From: an uncultured Saprospiraceae bacterium
Lineage (GTDB): Bacteria; Bacteroidota; Bacteroidia; Chitinophagales; Saprospiraceae
Length of the DNA stretch: 16,347 nucleotides
NCBI GenBank assembly: GCA_937967535.1
Contig: CALCMV010000041.1
Span: 1 to 16,347, forward strand
Reading direction: 5' to 3'
Under the pieces are notes generated by a model. That model did no database searches. It had not been told where the DNA came from and saw only the letters and a program-made list of their open reading frames with translations. Below, in pieces: positions 15,196 through 16,347 of this stretch; position 1 is the first letter of the stretch; every line of letters starts with the position of its first letter. A program made the position numbers and the translations under genes.

Positions 15196-15203
15196 TATAT
15201 TTG
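15196..15203 (+). promoter_or_regulatory. Perfect TAnnTTTG element 4 nt before the second antitoxin
   Basis: TATATTTG-TAAA-ATG matches the Bacteroidota -7 consensus exactly. There is no TTG at the usual distance upstream. With the ATG only 4 nt downstream, the mRNA would be nearly or fully leaderless. The next in-frame ATG (15298) lies inside the HTH, so a later start is unlikely. Confidence 0.5.
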
Positions 15204-15207
15204 TAAA

Positions 15208-15897
15208 ATGCAAGCCAAAACCACCACCATATCAACTAATCCCTTCTCCATCGGTAAAGGTATCTTAGCCTTTCCCGATGTAGTAAAGATATTGGGCATG
15301 CCTTATCGCAAGGTGTATGCGTGGATGCGTCGGTATTTTAAAGGCGAGTTGGGAGAAGCCTTCAAAAATACTTATGTGCGCGAAAAGTACGGTACAAGGT
15401 CGGTGAATTTTGTGACTTTAATAGAGTTGCACGCCATGATGCACCTTGCTGATGCAGGGGTACGCACACAGAAAGTACTTGAAGTGCGCGAGATACTCTC
15501 GGTATTGTATGGTACGCCTACTCCATTTGCTCACAAAGCAGTTTTGGAAGGTATGCACACAAAAGGAAAAGAAGTTTTTTGGAAAACGAAAAACGATACC
15601 ATTACATTGAGCGGAAAAAAGCCCTTTCAATCGGATATTATTCGCTCATTAGTTAAAAAATTGGATTTTAACGAGGATTTATTGGCGAGTAAATATTACC
15701 CATTGGGCAAAGAAAGGCACATCGTCATGGATCCCCAACGAAAATTCGGTTATCCTGTTATTGGCAAGACCAATATTTATCCTGAAACCCTTTACTATCT
15801 CCACAAAGGCGGTGAATCCCATGAACTTATCGCTCATCTTTATAATGTTCAATTCGCTGCAATAGATGCGGCTATTGAATACTGCCAAAACCAATGA
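15208..15897 (+). CDS. VapB45-like antitoxin with HTH and DUF433 domain
   Basis: A 229-residue antitoxin and probable autoregulator. The N-terminal part (about 15-100) has a MerR-like helix-turn-helix, LAFPDVVKILGMPYRKVYAW, and a second helical stretch, SVNFVTLIELHAMMHLADAG. The C-terminal DUF433 domain (about 170-227) shows the family pattern: IVMDPQRKFGYPVIGKT, YLHKGGESHELIAHLYN and AAIDAAIEYC. The length is close to that I recall for M. tuberculosis VapB45 (Rv2018). Its ATGA stop overlaps the start of the next gene by 4 bp, so the two are translationally coupled, in antitoxin-first order. It follows higA by 109 bp but has its own promoter candidate, so it is a separate module. Confidence 0.82.
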   Translation: MQAKTTTISTNPFSIGKGILAFPDVVKILGMPYRKVYAWMRRYFKGELGEAFKNTYVREKYGTRSVNFVTLIELHAMMHLADAGVRTQKVLEVREILSVLYGTPTPFAHKAVLEGMHTKGKEVFWKTKNDTITLSGKKPFQSDIIRSLVKKLDFNEDLLASKYYPLGKERHIVMDPQRKFGYPVIGKTNIYPETLYYLHKGGESHELIAHLYNVQFAAIDAAIEYCQNQ

Positions 15898-16178
15898 CTT
15901 TCTACGTTGACGAAAATATGTCTGCCTCACTCGCCGAAGCCTTCAATATTTTGCAGCAAGGACTTAATGCCGACTTTAAAAAGTATGGCTCAATCACAGT
16001 TTCATCCGTTACAGTAGAGTTCGGAGCAGGTACGAAAGATGAAGTATGGATACCACTTGCAGGTCAGGGTGATGCCTGTATCATCACACAAGACTACAAT
16101 ATCCATAGAATCGCAGACCAACGTAGATTATGCGAAGAAAATGAAATAACTAAAAATTTCATAAAACACTGGAAATGA
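15894..16178 (+). CDS. VapC45-like PIN-like toxin, probably C-terminally shortened
   Basis: A 94-residue PIN-like RNase toxin (the VapC45/DUF5615 group). Acidic residues typical of the site are present: D6 and E7 in FYVDEN, D49-E50 in TKDEVW, and D67 in CIITQDYNIHR, followed by QRRLCEEN. Relatives as I remember them go on for about 30-45 residues with a phenylalanine-rich strand, a PPSK-containing loop and a final helix with HW. Here the sequence jumps from CEENEITK to NFIKHWK and stops, so the middle block seems missing. I looked for that block in the other two frames as far as 16250 and did not see it, so a deletion is likelier than a frameshift. The toxin may be inactive, or this may be a short natural variant. 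It overlaps the antitoxin by 4 bp. Confidence 0.72.
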   Translation: MTFYVDENMSASLAEAFNILQQGLNADFKKYGSITVSSVTVEFGAGTKDEVWIPLAGQGDACIITQDYNIHRIADQRRLCEENEITKNFIKHWK

Positions 16179-16254
16179 AATTCTACCCTGTTTTATTTTA
16201 ATAATAAAGGCTACCCGTTTAAGTTTGCTCAACTTTGATAATCAGTAATTTACA

Positions 16255-16285
16255 ATCCCGTACCGATAGCTATCGGTATCGGGAT
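16255..16285. repeat. Bulged palindrome with GATAGCTATC core
   Basis: ATCCCG-TACCGATAG pairs with CTATCGGTA-T-CGGGAT; only one unpaired T (16279) interrupts a 15-bp stem, and the inner 18 bp are a perfect palindrome. It lies 77 nt after the second toxin and could end that transcript, but no T-run follows. The 11-bp core also occurs at 6991-7001. Confidence 0.6.
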
Positions 16286-16308
16286 GTTATTCAATGAATT
16301 GTAAAAAA

Positions 16309-16340
16309 CTATGAACTATGAACTGTCAACTATGAACTGA
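16309..16340. repeat. Word-repeat array, ATGAACT words, at the window end
   Basis: ACTATGAACTATGAACTGTC and AACTATGAACTGATAG are built from a 7-bp word, ATGAACT. The array has the same style as the others but a word not used elsewhere in the window. It may lead into a gene beyond the window. Between 16179 and the array I see only the palindrome. Confidence 0.5.
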
Positions 16341-16347
16341 TAGCCAT

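Noticed and set aside
12382..16178. Helicase plus toxin-antitoxin pairs as one anti-phage defence system
   Set aside because: The helicase is a common housekeeping-type Upf1-like protein with its own promoter. It has no nuclease partner, and nothing in the sequence links it to the toxin-antitoxin operons.

Overview
The window looks like chromosomal DNA of a member of the Bacteroidota, probably near the Saprospiria. The evidence is a PorP/SprF-family type IX secretion outer-membrane protein, a very large secreted protein with a type A type IX C-terminal sorting domain, Bacteroidota-style TAnnTTTG promoter elements, starts without Shine-Dalgarno sites, and long AT-rich gene-free stretches. I saw no tRNA, rRNA, CRISPR array or transposase.

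Layout. 1-213: the 3' end of an unrecognised + strand gene. 446-1078: a 1-Cys (Prx6-type) peroxiredoxin. 1309-2916: CTP synthase (pyrG). 3036-3878 (-): an inner-membrane-anchored alpha/beta hydrolase, convergent with pyrG. 4442-5494: a PorP/SprF-family protein. 5632-6855 (-): an exported protein with two retropepsin-like aspartyl protease domains and a PDZ domain, convergent with the PorP gene. 7407-11960: a 1517-residue secreted protein with two receptor-L/LRR-like beta-repeat modules, a delta-60-like propeller region, a DPND-type (DUF7619-like) domain and a T9SS tail. 12382-14286: an Upf1/IGHMBP2-like superfamily 1B helicase. 14377-15098: a higBA toxin-antitoxin operon (toxin first). 15208-16178: a second toxin-antitoxin operon of VapBC45 type (antitoxin first), whose toxin seems to lack part of its C-terminus.

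How the genes relate. Most are single-gene units; only the two toxin-antitoxin pairs are clear operons. The PorP-like protein and the giant repeat protein both belong to type IX secretion (outer-membrane component and surface cargo), but they are separate units, and the cargo carries a type A tail rather than the type B tail usually paired with PorP/SprF paralogues.

The most unusual signal lies between the genes. Nearly every intergenic region carries a short array of degenerate 6-9 bp words. The word differs from locus to locus (GTGAATGA, GTAGCATT, CGAGTTACGAGTAGCG, AACTTAA, AACTCGTAA, ATGAACT, CAGACGGACG). The arrays abut stop or start codons, sometimes fold back into hairpins, and at the pyrG/hydrolase junction form the last codons of both genes. 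A separate 69-bp hairpin repeat occurs on both sides of the giant gene, and a 245-bp inverted-repeat element lies upstream of the PorP gene. Several genes have a TAnnTTTG-like element only 3-4 nt before the ATG, which suggests leaderless mRNAs.
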